Below, piece by piece: positions 21,000 through 32,639 of a DNA stretch of 64,000 bases. How positions within the stretch are numbered: position 1 is the first letter of the stretch; the number at the start of each line of letters is the position of its first letter. The notes below the pieces were generated by a model. That model was not told where the DNA came from and did no database searches. It saw only the letters and a program-made list of their open reading frames with translations. The stretch covers positions 1-64,000 of the forward strand of contig JAJGQC010000614.1 of assembly GCA_021014325.1 (NCBI GenBank). Direction: 5' to 3'. A program made the position numbers and the translations under genes. This DNA is from Plazaster borealis (Eukaryota > Echinodermata > Asteroidea > Forcipulatida > Labidiasteridae).

Positions 21000-22825
21000 T
21001 GAACTGTAGAGAAAAAAATCTTCAAATAAACCAAGTAATTTTTTGTTCCGTTATAGTGAAAATGGCGTTATGGATATCCCATGTTTTCTGGAAAATTTGA
21101 AAGTTATTGGATACTTTGTAGTAACACCAGTCGGCAAGAACTTTAGGCTGAATACGGTTCCGCCATACAACCAAAGGGTCAGCAAAAACGGAATTTGAAT
21201 CGAGCCAGTAGATAACGGATTAAAGACTTATGATAAGATAATTGCGGAGACGGACGACCTCCCTCCCGCGGCCCCTGGAGTGTGGAATGAGTGCCCAGTA
21301 GTTGTCGAAATTCAGTGTAGCTTGTGGAAGAAGACGTTGAAGGAGACTGTGAAGCAGATTACGAGACGGTTGTATTTGAGGACAGGTTATGAAGAGGTGC
21401 GGTATTGTTCCCTTTTCCCCACACCACCCGCACAGCGGGGAGTGGTTGGCATTGATGTGGTGAAGAACAGGTAATGATGGCAATATGTTGTGGAACAGTT
21501 TAAACTGAATGTCGCCTTCTTTTTTGGAGGTGGGAAGACGGTGGGGCTCTTTCCAATTGAAGTTTGTGTCTTTGTCGACGTATCCGTTGTCAAGCCAGTG
21601 GGTAGTTGTTGTATCCGGAAGGGAGTTGATGCTGTCGTTTATTTTGCGGTAGATGTTCTTTGTGGGTGTTGTCAGGCCATCTATATCTGTCCCAAATATA
21701 ACAGCCGGTGGAAGAGCGGCGGCAGGGGACAGAGCTTGAGGATTGGCCAGGCCAGGTAGGCATCCCTTATCATTGAAAAGGGAAGATAGTTTACAAATCA
21801 TATGGCGCATCATTACCAAGTCGTTGGATAGACATTGGGCCGATGTTCTGATAGTCGACGTCTTTGGGCACTTTTCTGGAGGTAGCCACGAGCCAGTGTT
21901 GTCATCCAGCAGGTGTTTGACGAGTCGGACCCCACACTCCATAAGCCGCGGGGCAGAGGCCCCCCTTCCCTGTCTAGCTCGGTGAAAAACAAACTATTAA
22001 GAGGTAAATTAACAAAGGAAGAAAAATCACTGGGCAGTGTTGCCACTCGAGCACCTATTTCTAACCAGGCACGCATAAGGTCACAGTGAAACGTTGGGAG
22101 ATGGGGGAAAAAATTTGGAGTCAATAGCGGTAGTGAAGAGTTCACGATCGAACCCGAGTTTGCGGTACTGACGAAAGTAATAACTGATAAAATCAAAGGA
22201 AGGGTGATGGAGAGGATGTTTGAGGAAAGAACGCAATAACTTAAAACAGAATGTGAGCAAACGTGCCTGGAGACAGGTAGTCCTAGGCCCCCTCTGTCCG
22301 GGTTTTGATACAAAACAGATTTTCTCAACCAGTGCTTTCCCCCGTTCCATATGAAATCGTTCAACTTTCCTTGGAATTCATTCAGGATATCTTGAGGAGG
22401 AGACAAGGTAGCGAGGGTGTGAAAGAGTTTAGAAGACATAATTTGATTAGCTATCAGCACCCGGCCTTTAAGGGACACCTTAAAGGAAAACCGCTTCCAG
22501 CTCGAGATGCTGTCAAGTTTTTTCCGACACTCTTGCCAATTTTTTTGGATATAATGATTAGAGTTACCAAGCTGATTACCAAGGAAAGTCAAACCGGCAT
22601 TGTTCAAGTTAAGTGGGTGATCAGTCCTAGAGACCCATGATCCGACCCACAGACCCTGGGATTTAATTAGATTTAAACGAGCAGCTGAGGCCTGGCTGAA
22701 CAATTGATAGGTATTTCTGACAATGTTGAATTCGCACCTAGAGGGATTTTGCCTCCGCCAGACGTCACTAACACCCAGCTGATTAAAAGAATTTGAGCAT
22801 CTCCAAATAGATAAAAACTTATATC
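21000..22825 (-). mobile_element. L1/Tx1-like LINE copy with internal deletion
   Basis: The - strand encodes SQGLWVGSWVSRTDHPLN, GRVLIANQIMSSKLFHTL, the finger CGWCGEKGTIPHLFITCP, and EQKITWFI before a stop at 21022. All match the downstream half of ORF2 in the copy at 52353-56197, with clear divergence. Near 22720-22790 the upstream end reads GVSDVWRRQNPSRCEF, which belongs to the endonuclease domain. Reverse transcriptase sequence from beyond the YADD motif follows directly, so the middle of ORF2 was lost. Frame breaks are present. Confidence 0.8.
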
Positions 22826-23077
22826 GTCGCCGAAATGACGAAATGACGAAGTCACGAAATGACGAATGTGCCCAACAGCCAAATTATTACGTTTTGAGTC
22901 AAAGTAATTTATTTCAAACTGCTAGTTCAGAGACTAATAATAAGGGGTTTGGGCCTGGTAGCCGAAACGCCTATTGTTTTCGGAGAGATTTGTATTTTGT
23001 TTCTCCTTATTATTTTTCTTACCGGCCCTATTCCCGTAGGGTTTGTACACAGATTTTGTTATCAGATAATCTTATAC
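22826..23077. other. Short GAAATGAC repeats, then unrecognised DNA
   Basis: GAAATGACGAA repeats at about 22830-22865, then nothing recognisable. Confidence 0.5.
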
Positions 23078-23448
23078 TTAAAAGTATAGTACACGTTTGG
23101 TAATGACTCAAAACAAATATTAGCATAACAACTTACTTGGTAACAAGCAACGGAGAGCTATTGGTAGTATAACAAATTGTAGGAAACGACTCCCTCTGAA
23201 GTAACGTAGTTTTTGAGAAAGAGGTAATTTCTCACTAAAATAATAAAAACTTCTTGCAAGAAGTTTGTATTCCTATCTGAAAGCACACAAATTTGTACAA
23301 CGAGGGGTTTTGTTCTTTCATCATTTTCTTGCAACTCACGATGACCAATTGAGCCCAAGTTTTCACAGGCTTGTTTTTATGCATATGTTGGGATATACCA
23401 AGTGAGAACACTGGTCTTTGACAATTACCAACGTGTTCAGTGCCTTTA
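23078..23448. mobile_element. TTAA element, copy 2
   Basis: Ends GTACACGTTTGGTAATGACT and AATTACCAACGTGTTCAGTG with terminal TTAA; interior matches copy 1 (GAGGTAATTTCTCACTAAAA). Confidence 0.85.
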
Positions 23449-24289
23449 AACATTTCTGATCGGTACAAGTTACATATCATATGTTAGCTTATAACTTTAC
23501 TTAGTTATGTGAACACATGATGTCACCATTGCGTCAGTCTTACCTGTTTTATATACGGTTTTTATTTGTGGCGAGCCAACTACCTCGTAGTTGTCAATGA
23601 CGACCTGCCTTGTCATTCCTTCCGTACACGTTAAAAAGCCTGTTATCTGGCACGGAATTCACGTAATTTCTTATCAAGTTAAATGAAAACCCTTACATGG
23701 AAATCAGCCTGTAATTGCAGCTTTCCTAATAAATAGTATTTTTCAAGTATTTTTCGTCTTTCGTTGACATGTCGAGTAGACCATTTCCACAACCCGATGT
23801 ATTGGCATGCCCAAGTCGACCCGTCGTGTCAATGTCGGCAAAGAGGGAATTTGTAAAACACAAGAGGGCGCTATACAAGTGTACCATCAAATGAAAGCCT
23901 GTGCTCTAACTTTGGTCCAGCAGCAGTTTGATCAAGTGTTTGTATTCCTTTGTTGACGATATTAACAAATTAAATACACGTATCGTTTCACATAATTATC
24001 TTATGCTAATGTTTGGAATCTCTTCGAGACCCAAGCTTTCATCTTTCAGTTACTAATTATTATGACGTCATCACAAAACACAGCACCCTCTATGAATGTA
24101 TATAAATTTTACACCAAAAGATGGATCGTAGTTTCAGAGATTTCGTTCGAAAGCATTGCATGGGGACAAATCTAATTCCGTATTGCAACTTATAAGAAGA
24201 CTTAGTATGAAAAACACGTGTTCATAAGCGTGGCCTTATTAGGTGTCGAATTACATTAACTACAAGTTTATTATTCATATCTTCTGATC
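23449..24289. other. Intron DNA, nothing recognised
   Basis: No exon or element supported. Confidence 0.5.
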
Positions 24290-25230
24290 TATATGTCATA
24301 GAGTTAAAATCGTTGTCCCATCATGTAGCTTACAGCACATTTTATTCAGAACATGACCTGACTTTGATCTTTACTTCCGATACAAACAGAAGCTCTAAAA
24401 TAAAATTAAAATGTATATCCTGTGGAGTCATGTAGCTGATGACACGTTTGACATAAACAAAACATGACCTCACTTTGACCTTTTCTTCTGGTTTCAACAA
24501 GAAGTTCAAATTAAAAAATTACATTTTCAATTTTCAATTAAATTTTCAATTTTCAATTTTCAATTACAAATTACATGTCTTAAAGACATAACTTTTGTAG
24601 CTTTACACATTTGACATTTTATTTAAAATATTACCACGATTTTACCTTTCCTTCAGTACCATAAAGGAATTTCAAATTAAAACCATATCTCTTAAACCAC
24701 ATGTCATAAAGTCATTGTCTTTGTGCCGTTTTGAAGCCATTGACATATAATATAAAAAAAATCAATATCCTGACTGCACTTTTACCTTTCCTTCTGGTTT
24801 AAGTAGGAAGTTAAACTTTTAAATTAAATTTCCTGAACCACTTTCTATAGAGTCATAATCTACGTGGCTTCTTGTACAGTATAGCTCATGTAAAATTTAT
24901 TTCAGGACATGCACCACTTTCACATTCACTTCCGGTTCTAAGAGAAAGTTGTAAAAATACAAAATCATATCTCCTGAGCCACATGTCATGAATTCATAAT
25001 CTTAAACCTTTGACATTCTATTCAAAAGCATACCACACTTTGACCTTTTCTTACGGTCAATACAGCAAGTTTAAAGAGTTTACGACCAAACTTAGCACAT
25101 TTTGTTTGATATCGGACATGATATTTTATATTTTGTTTCACCAACCGAAACCCCCTGTATTCGTTTTTACGAACACTTAATTTCTAGTTTGTATTATTAT
25201 TATAGTTATTAGTATTATTATTATTATTAT
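24290..25230. repeat. Diverged satellite block 3 and ATT run
   Basis: Repeated 'cat-atctcctgagccacatgtcat' and 'tgacctttacttc-ggtt' phrases at intervals of 110-180 bp, without the intact CCGG palindrome of other blocks. An ATT microsatellite ends it (about 25190-25230). Confidence 0.65.
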
Positions 25231-25452
25231 TAAATGATAACTTTTTTATTGAGGTATTGTCTCCTTTAACGTATTGTTCACTTTGTGAGAAAGGAAAAGC
25301 AGAGCACATTGGGATTTGTCACCTCGTAAAAAAAGTCATAGCACGTCTTTGCCACCGTGCCATGATATTTATCAATGGAAAAACATAAACATTGCAAATC
25401 TAGTGATTCGCCAGTCATGATTGCTAGTGTAGTAACGGGTTTTTTTTATTTA

Positions 25453-26300
25453 GGTGTTCGGGCATACAGCCCGGAACACCTCTTGTTGTTGTTGTTTTTT
25501 TTTTTTTTTTTTTTTAATAGTTTGTATTTTTTTTTTTATCCCTTCTTTCCAAGCTCGTATAAATTTGAAACTTCACATATAGTTAGATATTTATTAGGAG
25601 ATAAAACCGTTGCAATGACGTCATAATGACGTCATCAGGTATCAAATTACAAGCCATTTAAGTTTAAAAAGTGACTATATGCTAATCACGATATTTCATT
25701 AAATATTAAAGTTATGATGATCATATTTGAGCATCTGATAGATGAAGACAGGGGCAACATTTGAAAAGCTTACGCCAAAATCGTATGACCTTAACTTCCG
25801 ATCGCACCGGAAGGTCAACTTTTGCCTTTGTTTGTTTGTTTTCGTCAGAAAACATTTTTTCTGGATTATTTACAGCATAACTCAAGATTAAAATTGAATT
25901 GAACATTGAAACTCATCAGACAATTGAACCTCGATATCAACACGTCACAAACTTGATGATGTCATGGTGACGTCATCAGGTATCAAATTACATTAAATCA
26001 AAGTTTAATATTTGAAATAAATCATAACTCATGAACCACATGTTGGAATTTTACAATCTATACATCATCGGAAAGTGCTGTTAATGTTCAACAAAAGCTA
26101 CACAGAACATGACCCCATTTGACCTAGACTTCCGGTTCAAACCGGAAGTTGTTTTTGTTTACATTCATATCTCAAGAACTACTTATACTTTAGTCCAAGT
26201 TTTTACATCAGGTTGTATGCCATTCAGCCTTCGCAAACTTTTTCACAGACATGTTACCAATTTGAACTTAACTTCCCGTCGAAATCGTATTTATTGACCT
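25453..26300. repeat. Hairpin, poly-T and satellite block 4
   Basis: Palindrome AGGTGTTCGGGC / GCCCGGAACACCT (25453-25482), a T tract (about 25495-25515), then TGACGTCATAATGACGTCAT at about 25617. Satellite units follow, with AACTTCCGATCGCACCGGAAGG and ACTTCCGGTTCAAACCGGAA. This is the same composite order as at 47655-49970. Confidence 0.75.
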
Positions 26301-27425
26301 GCAGTAAAATCACATGAAAATAACTGCACTGACTAAAATCCAGTAGCACGTGCTGCCTGTTGCGCTCCATTGACGACCCAAGGAGTCCAAAGTTCAGTTC
26401 ATCAAGCCATGATCAAACCTGCATTGAGTCTCTGCATGTTCACATCATTGCGTTGTTTATTCTTGTACGTATTGACAACACATGTCGCGAACATACAATT
26501 TCAAACTCATTCAAAGTTTAGGGTGAATTTATTTCCGTTTTGCCCGTCTGATGGCTTAATGGAAAATAAGGAATACAAGGGGAAGTTTCACTGAGATGTC
26601 CACCTGCTTTAGTGATTTGTATGACTTTTAATAAATGACAAAAACTTAAACAAAAAAAGAACGACATTGGTTCGCTTCTAATCAAACACCGAGACCCACA
26701 TCACGTTGATCGACGTAACCATGCCTGCCAAAGGCGTTGTAGGCCCGCTGAGTTTGCCTTTCAGACACGGTGATTAAACTGGTAAGCTTTATTTCAAAAT
26801 CATCGGTAAACAAAAGGAGGGGGCATTCCTTATTTCGTATACAATCATGTTGATATGTTTCATCCGTAAACTTGCCAAGTGGTGTTGGTTTTTTTTTTTT
26901 GACTTACAAAAACAGATTATTCATTTGATCATGGTATGATTTCTAACTGTCTGATTTGAATTGATGCTAACCACCGTTCAGGTTTATGTGCATGTACTGT
27001 CATAAAATCATATCTCGCGAACAAAAAAGGGTTATGACATTAAACTAACCATGTAATTAGCCTTAGTGTGTAGATGAAACCGCAAAGGTTTTCGGGATGA
27101 TGACGTCATAACATTAAAAATCAATGTTTAATATTTAGAAAAATCATATTCTGAGAACAATAATTGCTACACACAAGATCTTTTGACCATGTGAAAGACC
27201 CTGGAGTTTTTTTTTTAATCTTAAACAAAGTGTGACCCCCTGTGACCTTTACTTCCGTTTAATTGTAAATTTCTTTTTAATCCTTCTTCTTGTTCTTCTT
27301 ATCATCCACGAGTTTCCGCTAATTGGACATGTCTACCGACCGAACACCTTGTTTTTGTTTTAACAAAAACGTAGGTCTATTTTTGTTTCTGAATTCGCAC
27401 ATGCACATTTCGGTCTCTAAAATAG
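26301..27425. other. Intron DNA before LDLa 3
   Basis: Contains one more degraded satellite unit (about 27050-27260, GATGATGACGTCATAACATT). Otherwise nothing recognised. Confidence 0.55.
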
Positions 27426-27560
27426 ATACAACTTCCTGCCCCTTCGAGGGTGACTTCGATTGTAGAGACGGGACTTGCGTTACTTCAGAGGCAAGGTGTG
27501 ATGGCCATCGTGACTGCCGGATCGGTGCAGAATATTCAACTGCGGATGAAGATGATTGTG
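27426..27560 (+). CDS. Receptor exon: LDLa module 3
   Basis: A 135-bp exon from CTCTAAAATAG to GTGAGG, phase 1-1. It encodes a six-cysteine LDLa with CRDGTC, ARCDGHRDC and TADEDDCG. The segment between the fifth and sixth cysteines is longer than in modules 1 and 2 (RIGAEYSTADEDD). It sits between the two CUB exons. The acceptor has a weak pyrimidine tract, so the exact 5' boundary is slightly less sure than the others. Confidence 0.85.
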
Positions 27561-27961
27561 GTGAGGACCGTATTATTAAGGTTGCATTATGTATGGATGT
27601 GAAAAAGCGTAGCTGCTTATATTTGGGGAAGGTGTACCTACATCAGTTATGTTCATCCATATTACGTGCCTTTTTATTTTATTTGTTCGAATGTTGAGTG
27701 CTTGATGTTTTAATCTAGCGCCAACACAGTCTGCATCTAATAGCGCAAGATACCAGCCCTTAGAACAGGGCGATTACTTGTCAGTTGTACCTTTAACCTT
27801 AAGTACATAATACTGTGTAAACACATTGAAGAGTCATATGTTTATTGCTAACTGTGCATGTCTATCCAATGAAACCATAATGTTTTTAAAAACCGGTGCC
27901 TGTCCAGGCTCTACACAGGCTATGTCCTCAGTCATTATTATCTTCCTGCTATTTCTTTCAG
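27561..27961. other. Intron between LDLa 3 and CUB 2
   Basis: A 401-bp intron with a strong TTTCTTTCAG acceptor; nothing else seen. Confidence 0.7.
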
Positions 27962-28315
27962 GTGCTTGTGGTGGCACTAACATTTACGTTGAAAGCGAAC
28001 CAATCAACTTCACCATAACAGGCTACCCAACCAGCTATCCTCCGTCTCTCGACTGTAACTGGGTGATCGTTGCCCCACATTTTATGTCAATATTACACGT
28101 AGGAATAAGTGATTTTTCGATAGAAGACGGGAAAGACGTAGCTGTCCTTCATGGCATTAATCTCTACGGAGACACTGTGTCATTTGAGCTGACTGGATCC
28201 ATCGATAAACTGATATCTCTAACATTTAATTCATCGCGGAAAGTGTCCTTCAACTTCAGAAGTGATTTATATATTAGTGGACGAGGGTTTCTACTTGAAC
28301 TTTACAGCAGCAATG
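27962..28315 (+). CDS. Receptor exon: CUB domain 2
   Basis: A 354-bp exon, phase 1-1, after TTTCTTTCAG and before GTAAAC. It reads INFTITGYPTSYPPSLDC, CNWVIVAPH, KVSFNFRSD and GFLLELYSSNG. It has the same length, the same single cysteine pair and the same ending (LL.L..SNG) as CUB 1, so the two probably arose by duplication of a CUB exon. The usual second disulfide is absent in both. This is an extracellular ligand- or partner-binding module in the receptor ectodomain. Confidence 0.88.
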
Positions 28316-28994
28316 GTAAACAATCTTTTAAACTGTTTAACTATATTAGTACGTATAATGACGTCAAAGGACCTAGGTAAACTCTCATAATAGAGGTCAA
28401 AAGCTTGCATGCAAAGGGTTTATGTTTCCATGTTTTTGTCTGTGTTTTTACCTCAGCAAAACGACGAAAATAGATACATGTGTTCCAGCGGAAAGCGTTG
28501 ATTTAGTTGTGGTTCCAAAACACATAAACCTTATCAAATTTGCGGGGTTGTGGCGTGGTGGGGTGCATATATTTTTCCACATCCTCTGATATAGTATTTT
28601 GCTTATAACTTGTCAACGATTACCAAACTATGACCTTTCCTTATTAGTATAAGTCATAAGAATGTCCGATGTTACCGTGAATATTTGGAGTTTTGGGAAT
28701 ATGTTTGCATCATGTAGATATCTGTTGGTGTAAAATCGGCGGAAAAATTTCTAAAATGCAGAGCGGAGGCCCAGTTGTCGCTTGCAAAACGCGAACTTAG
28801 TGTTGCATTAACATCTTCGCCGGCTGACCATCAGCAACATGTATTTCAAATGCCAACTATTTACCTGTTTGAATATTTACATTAGTCCTATTTATATTTT
28901 TTGAAACACAAAACTTAACACAGCAATTACAAGTTTGTTCAAGACTTATTTGTTAACAAAACTAGATTGTTTTTTTAACTTCCCTTTTTCGAAG
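28316..28994. other. Intron, nothing recognised
   Basis: No repeats or exons supported. Ends with the acceptor CCCTTTTTCGAAG. Confidence 0.6.
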
Positions 28995-29122
28995 GTACTG
29001 GTAACATATCTTGTCCTGATCCCGATGTCTTTGATTGTGGAGACGGCTCTTGTTTGAAGCAAAGTGGAAGATGCGACGGTTTTAGAGATTGCCAAATAAG
29101 TGGAGCAGACAGTATGAATGTG
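28995..29122 (+). CDS. Receptor exon: LDLa module 4, one base out of frame
   Basis: The exon starts after TTTTTCGAAG in phase 1 and encodes FDCGDGSC, GRCDGFRDC and ISGAD with the first five cysteines. Sister exons end TGT G|GT; here the same string TGTG|GTGAGA exists but in the wrong frame. The exon is 128 bp, where 3n is required, so one base is missing near 29113. An alternative donor, A|GTATGA at 29112, restores phase 1 but drops the acidic tail and the sixth cysteine. This is either a real lesion, a real variant donor or a sequence error. The next exon requires phase 1. Confidence 0.75.
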
Positions 29123-29302
29123 GTGAGAACTTTCCTCTTGTATTCATTCTAGGCTACAATAGTGCCTACTCAAATCAACGCACTTGGAAGGAATAGGGAA
29201 CACTCGTGGACGCAAGGTGGCAGCAGATTGTGTTAACTAACCCTTAAACGGATAATGATATCACATTACACTAATCATATTTATGTAAAGTAACTTTTGC
29301 TG

Positions 29303-29480
29303 ACAGTTGTGGCCGAACAGTCTAGTTCACCGGACCCAAGCTCTGGTGTTGTCTGTCAGCAGCAGAGTGTGGGTTTGAATCCGGTCACGACAGTTGTGCC
29401 CTTGAGCAAGGCACTTAACCATTGCTTCGTAAAAGTTGGGAAGGTTGTATTCTGCTCGACCAGCCAGGCTCCTAGTAGAT
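29303..29480 (+). mobile_element. SINE family A, partial copy
   Basis: TTGTGGCCGAACAGTC (A-box-like), GGTTTGAATCCGGTC (B box), and GTTGTGCCCTTGAGCAAGGC match the 5' half of the copy at 1531. The 3' half diverges. Confidence 0.75.
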
Positions 29481-30872
29481 AATACCCATGCCTACATCCT
29501 TACGGATAAAGGGGGTAACCCTTTGTCAGCCACAGGAGTATGTGGCAACTTGCCCCTGGTAACAGTTGATTTGGGTCAATAGCCCAAATCAGTTCAGTGT
29601 AGCCATCACCTTGAAGTGGCCTTCCGGACTTGTGATGTAAGGCGATTTCATTTTTGTTTAAGTCAAAAGGAAAAAAAGCACCGTTTTCGCTATTCAAAAA
29701 AATTCTAGTTTTCATCTTTGTGAAGTTATTTTCTCTAATGCTCAGCGGAAAACAATACATCAATAAGGAAGTCTCTTCTTATGGGGTGGGGGGGGCAAAT
29801 ACATTTTATAACACAAAGGCATTTAGGTGAAGTATTCACACAGCTGAACAAGCTGAACGAAGTGTAAAGAACAACTGAATTTTGGCATGTGTTTGCGTTG
29901 ATATGAGAATGTACTATACAAACAATGAAAACATTTAAGTAAAACATTAGTTATTAACTAATTTGTGATAGTTTAATGTGAGCTACAGGATAGCTGTTGT
30001 GTGCAGGGTTGTAATGTGCGTGTGTTCAAAACAACGTAACAAAGAAAACTGAACTCACGACTGCTGCCACCTAGCGTCTATATGACTCCTATTATTAAGG
30101 CATCGTGTGTTATGCTCCAAAATGGGCTCCAATGTCAAATTCAGTTTTGTGCTGCACTCATTTTCCAATAGATAGAGTCGTCATGAAAGTGGAGGAAAGA
30201 TTACAAGTCTCAAACTTTATGTTAAAAAGTTGTAAAGTGTAATTTCATTTGAAAGCAAAATTTGAAACGTGAAGACGTCGGACATCAAAAACAAATGGGT
30301 TTGTACATTTTTTTTTGCGCCAGTTAGAATTTCATATTTAAATTCGTTTTGATTGAATACCATATTAATTCAGGAATGAGCTACAAATAATCTGCACGAA
30401 ACCGTGCGCACCATCGTCTTAAAATGTGACGTCATCGAACTTTATCGGATTTTGACAACAATTTTACTAGACGGGTATCAAATAAACAAACGCTGATAGA
30501 GGAAACTAGTCTTATACTCGTTACATAAATGTGTTGTTTGCAGATTACTTTTCTTACAAAGCAAGTTCTCGGAAGTTTCTTTTGCCCCAAAAGGGAACTA
30601 TATTTTAAGAAGAGAAATTATGCCATTTTGATCAATAATTACAACATCAAGATAAGTAGGATTTGAAACTTTGCATAGTGGAAATGTAGTCAGGTGAGGT
30701 TTGCAAAGACGATCAGAGCATATTGATCGAAACGTCGAGTTGTCAAACTATCGGTTCTTTTCAGAACCACCACAGTCAAAGGGGATTGATGTTACATGGT
30801 CTCACCACAAATCTCACCTGATTGAACATAAACACACTAATTATCGCACTTTGTAATCGCGTTCATTCCTAG
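29481..30872. other. Intron DNA, nothing recognised
   Basis: No exon or repeat I can support, apart from a run of G near 29786. Confidence 0.5.
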
Positions 30873-30995
30873 ACAATGTTACCTGCCCGGAATCGTTTCC
30901 CTGTCAGGATTCGAAGGCATGTATTCATATGTCTTCAGTCTGTGATGGCATCTTTGACTGTCCATTGCAAGATGATGAAACACAAGGAGCATGTG
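30873..30995 (+). CDS. Receptor exon: LDLa module 5
   Basis: A 123-bp exon, phase 1-1, between CATTCCTAG and GTATGT. It has six cysteines: NVTCPESFPC, then KAC, SVCDGIFDC and QDDETQGACG. The calcium-cage acidic residues are present. It is the module closest to the leucine-rich repeats, the position occupied by the single signalling LDLa in vertebrate RXFP1/2. Confidence 0.87.
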
Positions 30996-31090
30996 GTATG
31001 TTTCATTTTTTATGTTATTGTTATTTAAGGGTAGTGCCATAGATTGGTAGAATCCCCCAAAATTAATGACCGGAAAAACCATGGAAAGTA

Positions 31091-31094
31091 TAAT

Positions 31095-31129
<35 letters not shown>

Positions 31130-31133
31130 TTTT
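31091..31133. repeat. ATTT microsatellite
   Basis: About ten tandem TTTA units. Confidence 0.9.
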
Positions 31134-31496
31134 TTTGTATTTGTATTTTATTTTTATTTATTTTTTTTGGGGGGGTGGATTATTTTTGTTTGTTTATTTA
31201 GTTATGTTAATGAATATTTTGTCTCCTGAGTGAAGTTCTACCACTCCATTTATTTCGTTAACTTCAGCACCATTAACTAATTGATGCCTCCATACTTATT
31301 TAATTTCCTGCCATGTACAAATTGTATTTTATGGTTAGTTCTTTAAATAATTTTTTGGGGGTATGTATTGTTTTGAAATGTTCATGAAGTATGGAAATAA
31401 ATGTGTGTTTGAATTGAATTGAATTGAATTAGAAAATAAGGAACTCAAAAGGAGGGCATGTTTTTTATGAATATTTGTGTATGTATATTGACAAAG

Positions 31497-31614
31497 CTGA
31501 CCGATGTCCGACAATGTGTTTATGCGATGTCTCCGATGATGGCTATGTCGTTCAGTGCATCTCAGGTTGGAATCAAGAGACTGTAGGTCACATTGTCGTA
31601 AGAACGACACATCT
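31497..31614 (+). CDS. Receptor exon: LRR N-terminal cap
   Basis: A 118-bp exon that enters in phase 1 and leaves in phase 2 at CT|GTAAGT. It reads DRCPTMCLCDVSDDGYVVQC: cysteines spaced C-x3-C-x-C-x10-C, the classic LRRNT. It switches the gene from phase-1 LDLa/CUB exons to phase-2 LRR exons, exactly as in LGR genes. The acceptor (TGACAAAG) has a poor pyrimidine tract, so the 5' boundary is inferred from the phase. Confidence 0.8.
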
Positions 31615-31719
31615 GTAAGTACACAAACAAGCCGTACGCTTCATTTCGTTATTGATGTTTATGTCGTTGCTGAGATACAAACATTGTCTTATTGACAAGT
31701 AACTATAAATAATATTCAA

Positions 31720-31933
31720 CTAGCTGGTACAACCTTGTGTAAAATTTCTTTAAGGAGAAGTGTTGGCTCTGAAAGTAGCCGGTGTGGTCTCGACGTTCCG
31801 AACAGAATAACTCTGCTCGTCTTCGCATCTTTTCTCCTGAAGACGAGCAGAGTATACTGTTCAAAACTTCGAGACCACACCGGCTCTTTAAAGCCAACAC
31901 TGATCCTCCCAAGAGACTTTACACATTGCTGGA
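31720..31933. mobile_element. Hairpin element, MITE-like
   Basis: Two arms mirror each other, for example AGTGTTGGCTCTGAAAGTAG against TAAAGCCAACACT, and ACTCTGCTCGTCTTC against GAAGACGAGCAGAGT. A related single arm occurs at about 35750-35800 (CAGAGCCAACACTTATCC). Confidence 0.75.
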
Positions 31934-32045
31934 TCGGCAAGTTTACTTTAACTTCCTATTTTCCACACGTTCAAAGCTTCAAACATCACTAGCGTCTTTT
32001 TTGGTTTCAGCTCATATTGTGTTGTTTCTGTTGATGATGTTCTTG

Positions 32046-32056
32046 TTCTACTTCTT

Positions 32057-32093
<37 letters not shown>

Positions 32094-32460
32094 CTGTCGC
32101 TGCTGCTGTCACTGTCACTGTCGCTGTCGCTGTTGTGTCGCTATCGCTGTCGCCGTCGCTGTCTTCATTGTTGTTGTTGTTGTTCTTCTTCTTCTTGTTC
32201 TTGTTCTTGTTCTTGTTCTTGTTGTTCTTGTGGTTATTGTTGTTGTTGCTGCTGCTGCTGCTGATTTTGTTGTTGTTGCTGCTGCTGTTGTTGCTGTTGC
32301 TGTTGCTGTTGCTGTTGTTTGTTGGTGTTGTTTGTTGTTGTCACTGTTGTTTGTTGCTAATATTTGTTGTTGCTGCTGCTGCGGCTTCGGCTGCGGCTGC
32401 AGCTGTGGGATGCGGCTGCTGCTGCTGCTGTGTGATTGTGTTTGGTTTTGTCTGTGTTTT
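32046..32460. repeat. CTG/TTG/GTC triplet-repeat tract
   Basis: About 415 bp of interrupted CTG, TTG, GTC and TTC triplets. Long frames on both strands here (poly-Leu, poly-Ala, poly-Thr) are repeat artefacts. Confidence 0.9.
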
Positions 32461-32522
32461 GTAAGTGTTTTTGTTATCAAAAAGTCTCTTATCACAAGTT
32501 CTCTTGATTCATATTTGTACAG

Positions 32523-32594
32523 CAAACTTGCGAATGAAAACATCACACGACTGAGTACAGGAATCTTCAAACGTTTCTCATTCTTGAAATCACT
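32523..32594 (+). CDS. Receptor exon: leucine-rich repeat 1
   Basis: A 72-bp exon (24 codons), phase 2-2, between TATTTGTACAG and GTAAGT. It reads KLANENITRLSTGIFKRF then FLKSL, the standard extracellular LRR pattern with N in the asparagine-ladder position. 72-bp phase-2 LRR exons are the hallmark of LGR genes. Confidence 0.85.
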
Positions 32595-32639
32595 GTAAGT
32601 TGCTCACTAATCTCGTGAACCTTACACACTAATATTTCC

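Noticed and set aside
32115..32570. Gln/Thr-rich or Leu-rich protein frames
   Set aside because: Triplet-repeat artefacts in an intron.
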